Shown here: positions 1 to 10,840 of the stretch, in pieces
Layout: every line of letters starts with the position of its first letter
How positions within the stretch are numbered: position 1 is the first letter of the stretch
Virus record (IMG/VR): IMGVR_UViG_3300003690_003363
Span: 1 to 39,975 of that record
Direction: 5' to 3' (one strand)
Source: a virus
DNA: 39,975 nt
The notes under the pieces: generated by a model
The model's input: the letters and a program-made list of their open reading frames with translations, nothing else
Databases searched by the model: none
What the model was told of the DNA's origin: nothing
Translations under genes and position numbers: made by a program

Positions 1-3000
1 ATAGGCAACCTTCGTGATGCGACTCCCGTCGGTTATCATGGGCCAGTCGCATGCCATGCCGGCTTTAATTGAATTATAAAGAATGCCCGGAGCAAAAAGC
101 GGTTGCAAAACTGGGCGCAATAAACCTGGGCCCGGGCCGAGCGGTGTGTTAGTGGTGTACTCGGGGTCAAGAGAACCACTGGCTCTTAGCGAGTTCCCAT
201 AAGACCTACTAAACTGTGATACAAGCTGAAGTGTGCGGTCTGCCGGATAGAAACCCTTATATGGATTAAACTTAAGAACAGCATGACACGTTAGTTTGAA
301 TTCTTTTGCTTGTAAATCTGACATCTGGCGGATGTCCAAGAACTTCTCCATGAAATCAGAGTTTGAAAAGTCTTTATAGAAATTAACTTGTTTGCTATCA
401 AACTCTGTGCCAGGTATTGAGAAATCATTAAAATCGTCGACGTCGCCTTTAAGATAATCTTCTATTCTCTCGCTAATTCTGTATTCAGGCACAACAGAGT
501 ATCCGCGGGCCCTATACTTGAGATCTGTTTCTTTAAATTTATCGTAATCGCCATACCATGGTTTTGATGCGGCTGTTACAAAACTTAGCGCTTTTACGCC
601 GTCGGTGGCTATTGTTCCAGAGAAATATCCAGCAGTTTCTGGTGCATCCCACCAGGCCTCTCCGGCACCTAAGCTCGCGGTAGCGAAGCCGCCGAGGGAG
701 AGGCCGCCGCGCTCGCTTAAGTCCTGTACAGAACATGAAGGATTGGAGAAGTTTGGAGAATTAATAGAAAGAGGCGAAAGTAATGTATGCTTTCTGGCAT
801 ACAAGGCCGCCGGAGACAATGAATTTATAACATGTGTCCGTAAGAGCGACCCGCTAAGTAGGCCGCCGTCCTCGGCATTTGAACTAGTTTGATGGAACCA
901 GCCGTATGTATTTTGCAACTCGCCTGCTACACCGCCAGGATTTCTCGCGATGTTCCCGCTGCCACCAAATCTGCCGTCCACTGCGGCTCCTGTCACTGCT
1001 GCTCCGCCACCGCGTAATGCGCCGAGTGATAACTTGATTCCGAAGGTTCCAGTAAGGTTGAGAATACACGACGCACTCTTTCGGGTTAAGAAGCCCCGGG
1101 GCGCGTCTAATGGCCAAGAGCTAGCACTTAGAGTTGGATTGCCGTCCGGCAACATGCCAACAAGGCCCAACGAATTTGAATAAATTGTTTTACTACCAAG
1201 TTCTATACGACCAGCTAACGAATCTCTCCACATTAAGTTGTCGTAATTAAGCCTGAATGAAGATGTTGGTGAGAACTCATTCTTTAACGAAGGAAAGAGG
1301 CTTTCTTTATAGTGGATCCAGTTTAATGTGATGCCTGACATATCTTTTAGAGCAACCAATTGCTCAAATGGTGTAATCTCGCCCTTAAGATAAGTTGGTA
1401 TATCAAAATGGTCATCCAGCGATCTGCTGTTAAAGTAGATGAATTCATTATTATATGATGTCTTTAGTGTTGCATTTGCTGTCTTAATAATGCGCTCGCT
1501 CTTTACAATCTGTTCTGTTTCATAATCAAAGTTAACAATCACAGGAAGGCCCCTAACTGAAACAGGCCTAAGATCAAATTCTTGTGGAATATGTGGGGTC
1601 TTATATACGATACACAGTTTGTTGTTCTTTCTTTGATTTCGCAAGATTGGATGATCGCCTTGGTGTGATTGTTGGAATGTACCCCAACCATAAACATTTC
1701 CGCGGTGGAACATCAGCGCGTTAAATAAAGCACCGGAGCCTTCAAAGTTGACGCCAGTTACAAAGGTTGAGTTTCTTGCCACCGTTAAATCATTGGAACC
1801 AACTGTGTTTGTTGATGCGTCGATGCTTTCATAAATATTGGTATTTATTCCAACCAAGTCGGTTGGCACAAAGCTAGTACCGGCAGAAGACTGCGGAGAA
1901 CCAAACAGGCGGTGAGAGGCGGCCGTAGAACCAAAGTCACTAGCACTTACGAACGAGAAGAAAGGCTCGAAGCCACCAACAGAACTAGAATACATTCCTT
2001 CTAGTGTGCCAATCGTTGGCATAAATCCGGAATATCTTAAATCTGTGGAATGTTTCGTGGCGCCGGTAATCCATGCGTACTGCTTATCAGATCTGGGAAT
2101 CTGGTGTTGGACAAAGAAATTGTCGTATAATGAAGAGGAGATAACTGTACCGGTAGATGATGTGCCGGTCAGGCGCATGCGGGGAATTCCGTTTCTATGA
2201 ACCTTGTGATACCCAGGTAACTGATCATATGAGGCGCCCGGGCCGTTTGTGGCATATGTATCACCAGTAACCCACAAGGAGTCGCGACCAAAGCGAGCCG
2301 TGTGGCGCGCGAGGTGCGAACGGAGGCCGTAGTCTTTGCTGTGTATGTCCGCTACGCGGATACCGGGACCACCGGAGCCTGTTGCTTCTGAAACGGAGCC
2401 AGAGGGGCCTTGAGAGGGCTTAATGATACTTAAGTTGCGGTAATTGGTAGCGTTATACACTGAGAACTCATTCGCTCTAATATTACGATATCCAGCAGGA
2501 CTTACTTCTAGGCCCCCAGGATTAGAAAACTTAGAAACAATAACCGATGATTGTGACGGAGAGGCGTTCAAATAACTTATTGAATAAGGTGACATGAACT
2601 CAAAGTGACCGTCGCTGTCTCGATGGATGTCCAAAAATGTTCGTGTAACCGATGCACTAATTGCTGTGTCTTGGAAGGCCTCGGTTGGAAGAGTTGGCTG
2701 ATTTTTTATAAACTGTCGTGGGTTGCTCGTGGCACCGACCGTATGTACAACTTCATAGTTATGTCGATAGTTTCCGAGGATCGTTGAACCGGTCCTCATG
2801 TGGATGTTTTTAAAGACATATGGAGTCTTGGCTACATGGTCTCTATAATAAACTGCTTTCTGTGAGGCGGTCATCGGATATGGACGTTCGCCGATAGCAT
2901 TCGCTTCTGGCCATGGATAGTCTGGACCAACCATTCCGATAGCGCCGGCGCCGGTACCTGCACCACAATCTCCAAGCACGATCTTCCAGGCTTCTGGACG

Positions 3001-6000
3001 ATTTGTGTAGTGATCTAAATTGTTGGTAGTGTTTTTGTTAGCGTCATATTTGTTTAATGGAACGTGACGCGATTGGTGGCCACCAGCTGCATATTCAGAC
3101 CATGGACCCTGCATTGGGCGTTCCATGTCATCTCCATATACATCATTATGAAGGTTGGTGATTTCAACACTGGCTGTGACTCTTTCAAGAACGTCTTTGT
3201 TGTGTCCAGACCGGACAGACGAACTCATGATGTTGAATGGGAACGAGAATGTCGACTTTGTGGTAGTATAACCAACACCGTCTTCGAAATCGCGCCCAGA
3301 TTCTACTTTGATAACGCGCTTGACTTTTGCGCCTGGATTGTTTTTAATACGATCTTGCTGTTCTAACTCTTGTATTTGTACAAGATCTTGAATTTTTCCT
3401 AACAAAACATTCCTAGGAACAAAAACTGAACCCAAGTGGCTACTGTCTGTATTAACGGGGCCCGCGGGTTGCAGAGCATTAAACGTATATTCAAGGCTCT
3501 TCCTGCCATCGAAGTTAACACCACCCTTAATATTTTTAACTATTTTGGCATCAAAAACATATGTATCGGAGGTCTGTGAACTCTGGTTAGCATTATAGTG
3601 ATAACGTGTGCCATCCTTTGTTGAAAAGGTTGGCATACTTCTGCTCAAGTAAGGACGCGACCACATAACATTTTTAATTGTTTGCCGTTGGCTGTCGACA
3701 GTTGCATCTCCAGAAGTTATTTCAACAGCATCTGTTTCTGCTCGGCGCTGCCAATATTCCTTTTTAACATTGGTAGGACGAGGAGACTCTGGCGGAGGAG
3801 GATGTGCAACCTCCCAATCAAACCATGTCAGTCCTCCTTTAAGCGCGCCCTCTGGAAGCGGCGTATAATTTTGAAATGTCGGAAACTGTGTTTTATATTT
3901 GTGTCTTTCTAAAGCGTGGCTCTCGACAACATTATATATATCTGGTATAAAATTAGCAGACGCGGGAACAAGTTGGCCAATTATTATTGATATGGCATCA
4001 TCAAACCATTTATAATATTCTGTAAATTTTTCAACAGTTTGAACATCTTGAACTCTATCGAAATATATCTTTCTTAAATATTCAAGTGATTTGTATCTTT
4101 CTCGATACCGGTTAACCGGCTGTCCTATCAAGTTGTGGAAGTCTATTGCGCCGGCAAAGAAGTCTAATATTTCCTCAGTAACAGATCCGTATAAGCTCTT
4201 TTCAATAGTGTAAACATAGTTAGGAACCTGTTCAACCAAACCAAATATTTTATCGTCATCGGTTAAAACCTGAACCTGATCAGACGCAACAACCTGTTCA
4301 GGATCAATAAACTTAAAATAGTTAGTATTAACACTATTCACTACATCGGTGGCGCTGCCTGAAAAACCGACACCCTTACCACTGTGTAAGTGGGAGCCAA
4401 TGTCTGCCATCCAGCCGAAATGGCTTCTAAAATCTGCGGATCCTGAACTTAGATCTGTAACATAGAATTCGCCGGCGGCGTTGGAGGACGTTACGTTTCC
4501 AAAGTACCAGTTGAGCGCTAGCGTATTAAAGTTAAATGTATTTACGGACCCGGAGTCTATCGGAGATGGACTTTCATATGAGCCGGAAATACCATAGTTT
4601 TCTCCGTCAAATAGGTGCTGATCCAACGATGTGTCGCCAATATATTTCGTCCAATACTTGAGTGACGACACCAGCACATCTGATTTGTGTATGTTGGAAC
4701 CGGTTATGTTTGTGTTGCGCGCACCGCAATACATTCTTTTGGCATGCTTTAAAATATTTTTACCAACTTCTTTTGTTACAGAGCCGGTTGCCACAAAAGA
4801 ATTCTGTATGACCCCTAAATTATTATTGACGCCCCTAAAAATGACATCGTATGTAGAATATGAAGAGTATCCGGTGGTGTAGGCGGCCCCTCCAAGGCCG
4901 GCAGGCCCCTGAAGAAGATCGGTAAACGAACTACTAGGTTTAATTCTAACTGACAAATTCCAGCTACTATCATCATATACATCAAAGAAAGCGCTACTAG
5001 TAAGAGTTGGGAATGGATGGGGGCCAACCGAAGACGTTAATTTAAAATATACATTCTTGGAGTATTCTGTATCTCTTATTGCATATACCTGGAAGTTGGC
5101 ATAATCCTCTCCATCTGTGGGTGCACTCCATGTTAGGAATGCTGTGTCAGACGTCGACGCGGTATTAACCGTTTGCATTCCGAAGACGGACACGTCTTTA
5201 AAACTGCGGTCAAATGTGTCCAAGCCTCTAATAAACTTTGGAAAGACAACTGATGTCTCAGCGGTGAAGCCATATCGATCTTCTTTACCTTCCTCACCTG
5301 AGCCGGCTATATAGCCCCTAGTCGAGCCAGTGTGTGGATCAGCGTACTGATGAACAACCGCATCAGTTGCATACGTGCTATTGAAGTTGGCATATTTTTC
5401 ATTCTTTCGAGTTTGTTTAAGGTTGCTCTTTAGCTCGAACTGTTGATTGTTTGAATAAACTCTATACGAAACCAGACTATCATCAAGGTTGAAACACCTT
5501 AGAACGTTTCTGATTGCTTTCTCGGTGCCCTTTGCCTTATAAATCTTGGCAAGGTTGTTATACAAGTTAGAATAAATCAGATCTTTTGCTTGCTTAAGAT
5601 CACCTTCAAAGAACTTGTTGTCGGTTCTGTTTTTAAATTTCTCTAAAATCGTTGCATCAATAAAGACCTCGGGCATATAAAGCCCCAAAGATTGAGGCAG
5701 GTGTTGTGAAAATGGCAGCGGCTCGTGGGATGCACTAACATAATTTGCATGCTTAAACGTCGGCAGAGCAGATATCTGCAAATATAATGTATCGAAGTAG
5801 GCTCCCAAAATATGACAAATTCTATCTAAATCGGTCTCGTCGCTTATTTCTGCATCTAACGTTAGCCATGCTGGAACCAAATTTCGTACCAGAGCACTGT
5901 TTTGAGAATCGTGGTAAGAGCCAGATTTAAGGAGCGACGTTTTCAAGGCGCTTACACTCGGGTGTTCTGGATATATAATAGGATCTTCGTATTCTTTTAT

Positions 6001-7401
6001 GGCAGCTGATGCTGACAATATAGCAGATCCGGTGTTTCTAGATGTGCTGGTATAGCCGGTCCAAGTACCATTGCATATACGACCACCGTAATCCAGCACA
6101 ACACTATCGATAGAAGTAACACCTGTGTTGCCCTCGTTGAACTTGTAGTACATGCCCAACTCTGTGTTTGATATGTCTGTATTAACGCCGCCTCTAATTT
6201 GATCGAACCAGTTCTTACCGATTTGTCCGCCGTCGCGGGCAACCTTCCAAAACCTAAATTCATCTATTGAACCACTTAATTTTCCTGCGCCGATAAAGTT
6301 TGTTGGTGCTTCTGGCGCCGCGCCAGAAGGTGCTGTGAGGAGGGCGCCAATACGACCGACCATATTCTTTGTTTGCAACTCGTTTAATGTTATGCCAGAA
6401 TATGTGTTTGTAGCATTATGATAGCCATTGACATATAGCTCAGCAACAAAGTCGCTGCCGGTGTTTTGCAGCACAAATGCATAGTGAGCCCAATCGCCCA
6501 AGGCTGTATCCGCTATGCTCTGACCAATTGAAGACGTGATTATAGACTGTGCGGAGGCGCTCAAGGTGCCTGATTGTGCAGTAATTAGAAACGGGGTGTC
6601 TGGGCCAGCGGCTGAGGGCTGCAGCCCCAGGGCGTGACTGGAGGTTAACTCTATTGTAAGGCGCGCATAGTCTGTACTTCCGGTGGCTTCATTGTTCCAC
6701 ATGTCGAATACGACTTGCCTACCTGTAAGATTCTGGGCCAAAGAGCCTGTCTTAAGCCAAAATTCTACTGTTACGCCGGCGTCAAAGTCACTCTTTAGGT
6801 TTGATTCGCGTGTGCCTTGTCCATAATCGCTTCTAAGTCCGGCGGTATCATAGATGGCCTGATCATATATGTTGTTGGTCTGGAACTTACTAGATAGCGG
6901 ATTTGGCTCCATGTCTTTGAGGTCAGTGAGGTCACTGGATACATTGGGGCCACCATAAAATGTTATGTATTCCGTTGTAGATGGCAGCCCATATCCGCCG
7001 CCATTACTTGAAGATTCCGCCGAGCTTGATGCTACTGTGCTCCAACCGTCGACACTGAGGGTTGCATATCCGGTCCGTCGAGGGTACAGATTGTTAAAAA
7101 TATATTTGTCAATCGATAGGGACTTGTTATAAAATGCATTAAGCTCTGCGTCAGAGCCATCATATGGATAAAAATCCAATATTCTTTCAATTGATGACTT
7201 GTAATACAAATAGGCAGAGCCAAATTTAGCAAAGGATCCCGGTTCAGTATAATCAACCTGCGGCAAAAACGAATCTTGCTTAGTCTTTAACTGTTGCAAG
7301 TTTCTAGAAGATTCGATTTCTTTAAATGCCGTCTTCTGTTCTTGATCGGTTAAATATTGTCTTGTTTTGTCGGTTGAATCAAAAAGTTTCTTAATACTCA
7401 T
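1..7401 (-). CDS. Giant LamG-domain virion protein, C-terminus beyond left edge
   Basis: The frame beginning with ATG at 7401 has no stop before position 1, so at least 2467 codons are present and the protein is partial. The start overlaps the stop of the upstream gene by 11 nt. Translation shows a ConA-like/laminin-G-type domain at about residues 170-420: beta-rich, with the motifs VEFWLKTG and later GSIDEFRFW and MYYKFNEG, as in LamG_3 domains. A short fibronectin-like stretch lies near residues 745-790. The rest is Ser/Thr/Gly/Tyr-rich and I do not recognise it. LamG domains bind glycans in many extracellular proteins, and its place downstream of gp25 and gp6 suggests a baseplate-linked or fibre-type virion protein, possibly for receptor contact. 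The partial ORF is certain; the virion role is inferred from neighbours. It fills the whole left 7.4 kb, and the short ORFs in other frames there are shadows. Confidence 0.85.
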   Translation of the reverse strand, partial: MSIKKLFDSTDKTRQYLTDQEQKTAFKEIESSRNLQQLKTKQDSFLPQVDYTEPGSFAKFGSAYLYYKSSIERILDFYPYDGSDAELNAFYNKSLSIDKYIFNNLYPRRTGYATLSVDGWSTVASSSAESSSNGGGYGLPSTTEYITFYGGPNVSSDLTDLKDMEPNPLSSKFQTNNIYDQAIYDTAGLRSDYGQGTRESNLKSDFDAGVTVEFWLKTGSLAQNLTGRQVVFDMWNNEATGSTDYARLTIELTSSHALGLQPSAAGPDTPFLITAQSGTLSASAQSIITSSIGQSIADTALGDWAHYAFVLQNTGSDFVAELYVNGYHNATNTYSGITLNELQTKNMVGRIGALLTAPSGAAPEAPTNFIGAGKLSGSIDEFRFWKVARDGGQIGKNWFDQIRGGVNTDISNTELGMYYKFNEGNTGVTSIDSVVLDYGGRICNGTWTGYTSTSRNTGSAILSASAAIKEYEDPIIYPEHPSVSALKTSLLKSGSYHDSQNSALVRNLVPAWLTLDAEISDETDLDRICHILGAYFDTLYLQISALPTFKHANYVSASHEPLPFSQHLPQSLGLYMPEVFIDATILEKFKNRTDNKFFEGDLKQAKDLIYSNLYNNLAKIYKAKGTEKAIRNVLRCFNLDDSLVSYRVYSNNQQFELKSNLKQTRKNEKYANFNSTYATDAVVHQYADPHTGSTRGYIAGSGEEGKEDRYGFTAETSVVFPKFIRGLDTFDRSFKDVSVFGMQTVNTASTSDTAFLTWSAPTDGEDYANFQVYAIRDTEYSKNVYFKLTSSVGPHPFPTLTSSAFFDVYDDSSWNLSVRIKPSSSFTDLLQGPAGLGGAAYTTGYSSYSTYDVIFRGVNNNLGVIQNSFVATGSVTKEVGKNILKHAKRMYCGARNTNITGSNIHKSDVLVSSLKYWTKYIGDTSLDQHLFDGENYGISGSYESPSPIDSGSVNTFNFNTLALNWYFGNVTSSNAAGEFYVTDLSSGSADFRSHFGWMADIGSHLHSGKGVGFSGSATDVVNSVNTNYFKFIDPEQVVASDQVQVLTDDDKIFGLVEQVPNYVYTIEKSLYGSVTEEILDFFAGAIDFHNLIGQPVNRYRERYKSLEYLRKIYFDRVQDVQTVEKFTEYYKWFDDAISIIIGQLVPASANFIPDIYNVVESHALERHKYKTQFPTFQNYTPLPEGALKGGLTWFDWEVAHPPPPESPRPTNVKKEYWQRRAETDAVEITSGDATVDSQRQTIKNVMWSRPYLSRSMPTFSTKDGTRYHYNANQSSQTSDTYVFDAKIVKNIKGGVNFDGRKSLEYTFNALQPAGPVNTDSSHLGSVFVPRNVLLGKIQDLVQIQELEQQDRIKNNPGAKVKRVIKVESGRDFEDGVGYTTTKSTFSFPFNIMSSSVRSGHNKDVLERVTASVEITNLHNDVYGDDMERPMQGPWSEYAAGGHQSRHVPLNKYDANKNTTNNLDHYTNRPEAWKIVLGDCGAGTGAGAIGMVGPDYPWPEANAIGERPYPMTASQKAVYYRDHVAKTPYVFKNIHMRTGSTILGNYRHNYEVVHTVGATSNPRQFIKNQPTLPTEAFQDTAISASVTRTFLDIHRDSDGHFEFMSPYSISYLNASPSQSSVIVSKFSNPGGLEVSPAGYRNIRANEFSVYNATNYRNLSIIKPSQGPSGSVSEATGSGGPGIRVADIHSKDYGLRSHLARHTARFGRDSLWVTGDTYATNGPGASYDQLPGYHKVHRNGIPRMRLTGTSSTGTVISSSLYDNFFVQHQIPRSDKQYAWITGATKHSTDLRYSGFMPTIGTLEGMYSSSVGGFEPFFSFVSASDFGSTAASHRLFGSPQSSAGTSFVPTDLVGINTNIYESIDASTNTVGSNDLTVARNSTFVTGVNFEGSGALFNALMFHRGNVYGWGTFQQSHQGDHPILRNQRKNNKLCIVYKTPHIPQEFDLRPVSVRGLPVIVNFDYETEQIVKSERIIKTANATLKTSYNNEFIYFNSRSLDDHFDIPTYLKGEITPFEQLVALKDMSGITLNWIHYKESLFPSLKNEFSPTSSFRLNYDNLMWRDSLAGRIELGSKTIYSNSLGLVGMLPDGNPTLSASSWPLDAPRGFLTRKSASCILNLTGTFGIKLSLGALRGGGAAVTGAAVDGRFGGSGNIARNPGGVAGELQNTYGWFHQTSSNAEDGGLLSGSLLRTHVINSLSPAALYARKHTLLSPLSINSPNFSNPSCSVQDLSERGGLSLGGFATASLGAGEAWWDAPETAGYFSGTIATDGVKALSFVTAASKPWYGDYDKFKETDLKYRARGYSVVPEYRISERIEDYLKGDVDDFNDFSIPGTEFDSKQVNFYKDFSNSDFMEKFLDIRQMSDLQAKEFKLTCHAVLKFNPYKGFYPADRTLQLVSQFSRSYGNSLRASGSLDPEYTTNTPLGPGPGLLRPVLQPLFAPGILYNSIKAGMACDWPMITDGSRITKVAY

Positions 7402-9028
7402 CGTCTGCTACTCTAAACTTGAAGGCCTTATCTTGCTCGGTCCACGTAAGCAACTCTGGATCATAGAAAGCGAACTTAAGCGCATATTCGTATCCTCCTT
7501 CAAGCATGCTCAGGTCTAAGTCAAAATAATTTCCAGACTTATCAAAAGATAAGCCGCTATAGTTGTTGCTACTTGTTCCGTGTGGGATTGCCTCTAGCGC
7601 GTCTAAGGTTCGAAAAACACGATAGGAGGCACTAACTATTGATGTAGACGGCACAGTCGTATTAGCCTTTGTATATACGGTGGGATTCCAATTTTTATTT
7701 CGAACAAACAGTTTAAAACGAGCAGTCTCTTTTGGTGTATACCTGTTCTTTAAATTTGTTATGTTGATAAAATATCTGGGAGTGCGAACATGGCTAAGGA
7801 ACGAATTTGCTGACCCTGTTGTGATCGGTATTATGGAACCCGTGGCGAACTCTGTGGCTTCTGTGTCGCGAGTGACTCCGCCCGGTTGTTCGGTCGAACC
7901 ACTCCACCACACATCATAAAGCGTTTTAATGGGGTCGGTTGAGGCTGTAAGACCTAATGAGGCGGAATACACGCCGGTTTCTACATAACCGCCGGTGATT
8001 GCATATTTGTTATTGTACAGTGTAAGTTTGGAGCCTGAAGGCGCGATATTGCCAGAAGAACCTGAATATAAGCTCACCATAATAGAGCCGGTCGTGCCAA
8101 TAGCAGGAATGTTTCTCAGGCGACCTCGCACATAGTTGTATAGATATAGTGTGTTTAGGCTGTCTTCTGCAAGACCGAGAGAGCTGCTATAATAAAAACC
8201 ACCTCTATCGTCTCTCTTAGTTGAGTCCCAACGAGCCTCAATCATAGGTCGTCTATAATAATATTGAGTCGTTCTTGAGAAAAATCTCTTGATATAATAA
8301 GATGCTTCGACACCACCAGTATTAGGTAGGATGCCTCCGGTTTGTATTGAGGAGTCGTAATACGTCTCGTAAGAAGACGATAGCATTACCCCAACGCCAT
8401 AATTGCCTATGTCTCCAGCAATCCAATGCTCTACGAGTCCAGTAATATCAATTTCTAAGTCTTCTAAACCAGTAGAAAAGTCTTGCCTATACATTGGTGG
8501 TTTGCCGGCAGGCGAGCTACCTGTTGGGTACGACCAGTGACTAGAAGCGGTCAAATAATCTCCACCATAATCAGTCCAAGCGGCCCTCCCCGAAGCAGAC
8601 ATCCAGTTAGAACCAGTAAAGCCTTGTGTTCTATCTTTATAGGTTATAACATCTAAACCAGAACCTTCCTGCCAAGATCGCGATACCGCATGTACAGATA
8701 ATGTATAACTTTCAGGGACTGGTTCGGTATGCTGAGCATTAAACATTCTTAAATAAAAATTTACGCTCCCAGAAGCTGGAACACTACCTGCTGACCGGTC
8801 TGAAGAAATTTTGGTAACTGGAAACTTAATTATGGCGCGGGACAGTTCCTGAGAACCAAGGGTAGTGTCGGTCTTCCGCGGATTACGACCCCATATAGAA
8901 AAAATTTGCATGACGTCGGACGCGCCCATGTTTGAGCCCGTTGCCCGGGTCGTCGAGGATCCCAAACTCGGGGCAAAAGTGTTTGTAATAGTGTTGTCAG
9001 CACTGCCGGTATATCTCTTTAAACCCAT
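7391..9028 (-). CDS. Fibre/adhesin-like virion protein (DNRLRE-like N-terminal region)
   Basis: 545 aa. The N-terminal half is Ser/Thr/Gly-rich beta sequence. It contains a region (about residues 60-230) resembling DNRLRE/CBM-like beta-sandwich domains: an 'IIKFPVTKI' strand, then 'YLRMFNAQ', 'YTLSVHAVSRSW' and a following Trp/Gly-rich loop, ending in 'DLEIDITGLVEHWIAG'. The latter is a typical closing strand plus helix of these domains. The C-terminal third is another beta-rich segment ending with 'EYALKFAFYDPE'. No catalytic motif is evident. The start overlaps the gp6 stop by one base, and the stop overlaps the giant LamG ORF, so the three are probably translationally coupled. The likely role is a baseplate-attached tail protein or fibre connector, inferred from context; the domain match is by eye only. 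Confidence 0.6.
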   Translation of the reverse strand: MGLKRYTGSADNTITNTFAPSLGSSTTRATGSNMGASDVMQIFSIWGRNPRKTDTTLGSQELSRAIIKFPVTKISSDRSAGSVPASGSVNFYLRMFNAQHTEPVPESYTLSVHAVSRSWQEGSGLDVITYKDRTQGFTGSNWMSASGRAAWTDYGGDYLTASSHWSYPTGSSPAGKPPMYRQDFSTGLEDLEIDITGLVEHWIAGDIGNYGVGVMLSSSYETYYDSSIQTGGILPNTGGVEASYYIKRFFSRTTQYYYRRPMIEARWDSTKRDDRGGFYYSSSLGLAEDSLNTLYLYNYVRGRLRNIPAIGTTGSIMVSLYSGSSGNIAPSGSKLTLYNNKYAITGGYVETGVYSASLGLTASTDPIKTLYDVWWSGSTEQPGGVTRDTEATEFATGSIIPITTGSANSFLSHVRTPRYFINITNLKNRYTPKETARFKLFVRNKNWNPTVYTKANTTVPSTSIVSASYRVFRTLDALEAIPHGTSSNNYSGLSFDKSGNYFDLDLSMLEGGYEYALKFAFYDPELLTWTEQDKAFKFRVADDEY

Positions 9029-10824
9029 TACCTAACCTTCCCTATAATGTCTACCTCTGGATATTTTAACTCTAAGATTGCATTGTTTGGAACAACTATA
9101 TATGATCCGTCAGCAGACAAATTGTCGTTAATGTCAATTGCTGCGGATGAGTAATTCCCTGACTGTTTGCTGACAACTTTAACCCTGGTAACGTCTAAGA
9201 CGCTGTCGACCTCTTTTAATACTTCATAAATTTGACTAATATATAGTGGCTCTCCAATAAAGAACGGTTGTATGAAATGCTCTTTTAGCGCCTCAATACA
9301 GTCATCTAATGCTGTATATTTTTCTGACGCCATTTTTGGTTTTATAATAAATTCAATACCAAAATTAAGAACGTATGGGTCCAATATGTCAATAGTATCA
9401 TTGATCATTCTATAATTGTTTATCCAAGTTTTTAAATTGTTTTTAATTGTTATGTTCGCTGCGATCAGTTTTCCATTGGCATTCTCCGAAAGCACATACA
9501 TATTTAAATTTCTTTTTTGAGAATCAGCATCTCTTTGTACCGATACGCGCTTAATAGCGCCAAATTTAGAATGCATTCTATATGCCAAGCTTTCATAATC
9601 AGCTTGTGTTACTGCCCTGTTCTGTGTTGGAAATGTATCAAAAATTCTTTGTTTTATTTCGCCAGTAGACGGGTAAGTAACCGATCCCACAATTGGCTCT
9701 TCATTGGTAACTTCCAAGGACTCTATTATTGCATTAACACTTAAGCTGCTCAAGTCTTGTCGGTTCACAAACTCGAAGTTACTAGCGCCAACGGCGTCCA
9801 GGGCCCCTACTGACAAATTTGAATTTGTAGGATTCGTTGTTCTAAAAGTGATTGTTAACGTGGTATTTGTGGGCACGATTCCAAATGACTCATTCTGTGA
9901 TAATCTTGTTGGATCAAAAGATAGATCGGTTACATAGTTCTTACCAAAAACGTTGATCGCCACACTTTGTGGGTTGGCCACGATATCAGAATCGCCAGCT
10001 TTTCCACTTCCAAACTGCAGGGTAACCTGATCTAAGGAATGTTCGACAATATACTTTCTAGATACCAAAAATGGTTTTATAAGCGATGGGACGTTATCGT
10101 CTTTAAAACTAGGATTTGTTATCTCCTTAAAAATCATATCTTGGGCCAAGTAATCAACTTCGAAGTACTTGTTTCCTTCCGAATCAAATACAGAGATAAT
10201 CTCTGAAACATTTGGTGTGGAGAGAGTTGTTCTATAAAATCTCTCGAAGGAGCCAACTTTTATTGTTTCTTGAGAAAAAATACCAGATACAACATTTCCA
10301 TAGGCCTTCACAGCATAATGTGTGGGGGCGCCAGTAGAAGAATCAACCCTTGCGGCAACAGTTAAGTTTCTAGGGTCAGCAAAATCAATATTTTCTGTCA
10401 GAATAAACTGTGTTCCAGTTTGAGAACTGAAAGAAGTACCTCTTTTTAAAACCGGCAAATAATCTGCATTGGCGCCTAAGCCGGCGTTAGAAGAAGGGAC
10501 TAGAATAAATAAAGCAACCTGACCATAGGTTGATTCGCGACCGGTGAATTTATAACCCAGTGCACGGCCATGGCGAACCACATTAGTAAACTGAAATGCC
10601 GTATCTAAAAACGATTCATTAACATTATAATCCAGATAGAAAGAAAGCTGATCACCAATGTACGCAACGGCATCAAGCATTAACGCGCCAAAAGATGCCT
10701 CGCTAAAGTCTTGGAAAGTATCCGGATAAAATCTCTCTGCTATGTCCGTTAAGTCATCGCGAATTGTTTCGAAATCACGATGAGTATAATCAATCGGCAT
10801 TATTTTTTTCTGTTGTTTTGGCAT
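9028..10824 (-). CDS. gp6: Baseplate wedge protein, gp6/J-like
   Basis: 598 aa. The N-terminus has the hallmark pattern of T4 gp6 / baseplate J proteins: 'PIDYTHRDFETIRDDL', then 'RFYPDTFQDFSEASFGAL' and 'YIGDQLSFYLDYNVNESFL' (about residues 10-75), followed by a long beta-rich middle. In the C-terminal third comes the conserved 'NRAVTQADYESLAYRM' segment (about residues 395-415), typical of the family. gp6-type proteins form the inner wedge ring that dimerises around the hub and drives sheath contraction. The gene follows gp25 with a 16-nt gap and an AAGGA ribosome-binding site. The length is close to T4 gp6. The assignment as a contractile-tail wedge protein is secure at family level. Confidence 0.9.
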   Translation of the reverse strand: MPKQQKKIMPIDYTHRDFETIRDDLTDIAERFYPDTFQDFSEASFGALMLDAVAYIGDQLSFYLDYNVNESFLDTAFQFTNVVRHGRALGYKFTGRESTYGQVALFILVPSSNAGLGANADYLPVLKRGTSFSSQTGTQFILTENIDFADPRNLTVAARVDSSTGAPTHYAVKAYGNVVSGIFSQETIKVGSFERFYRTTLSTPNVSEIISVFDSEGNKYFEVDYLAQDMIFKEITNPSFKDDNVPSLIKPFLVSRKYIVEHSLDQVTLQFGSGKAGDSDIVANPQSVAINVFGKNYVTDLSFDPTRLSQNESFGIVPTNTTLTITFRTTNPTNSNLSVGALDAVGASNFEFVNRQDLSSLSVNAIIESLEVTNEEPIVGSVTYPSTGEIKQRIFDTFPTQNRAVTQADYESLAYRMHSKFGAIKRVSVQRDADSQKRNLNMYVLSENANGKLIAANITIKNNLKTWINNYRMINDTIDILDPYVLNFGIEFIIKPKMASEKYTALDDCIEALKEHFIQPFFIGEPLYISQIYEVLKEVDSVLDVTRVKVVSKQSGNYSSAAIDINDNLSADGSYIVVPNNAILELKYPEVDIIGKVR

Positions 10825-10840
10825 TCAAAAATTCCTTACT

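Noticed and set aside
605-5314. Many 60-100 aa ORFs on both strands in the left part
   Set aside because: All lie in other frames of the giant minus-strand ORF that is open from 7401 to 1. They lack domain features.
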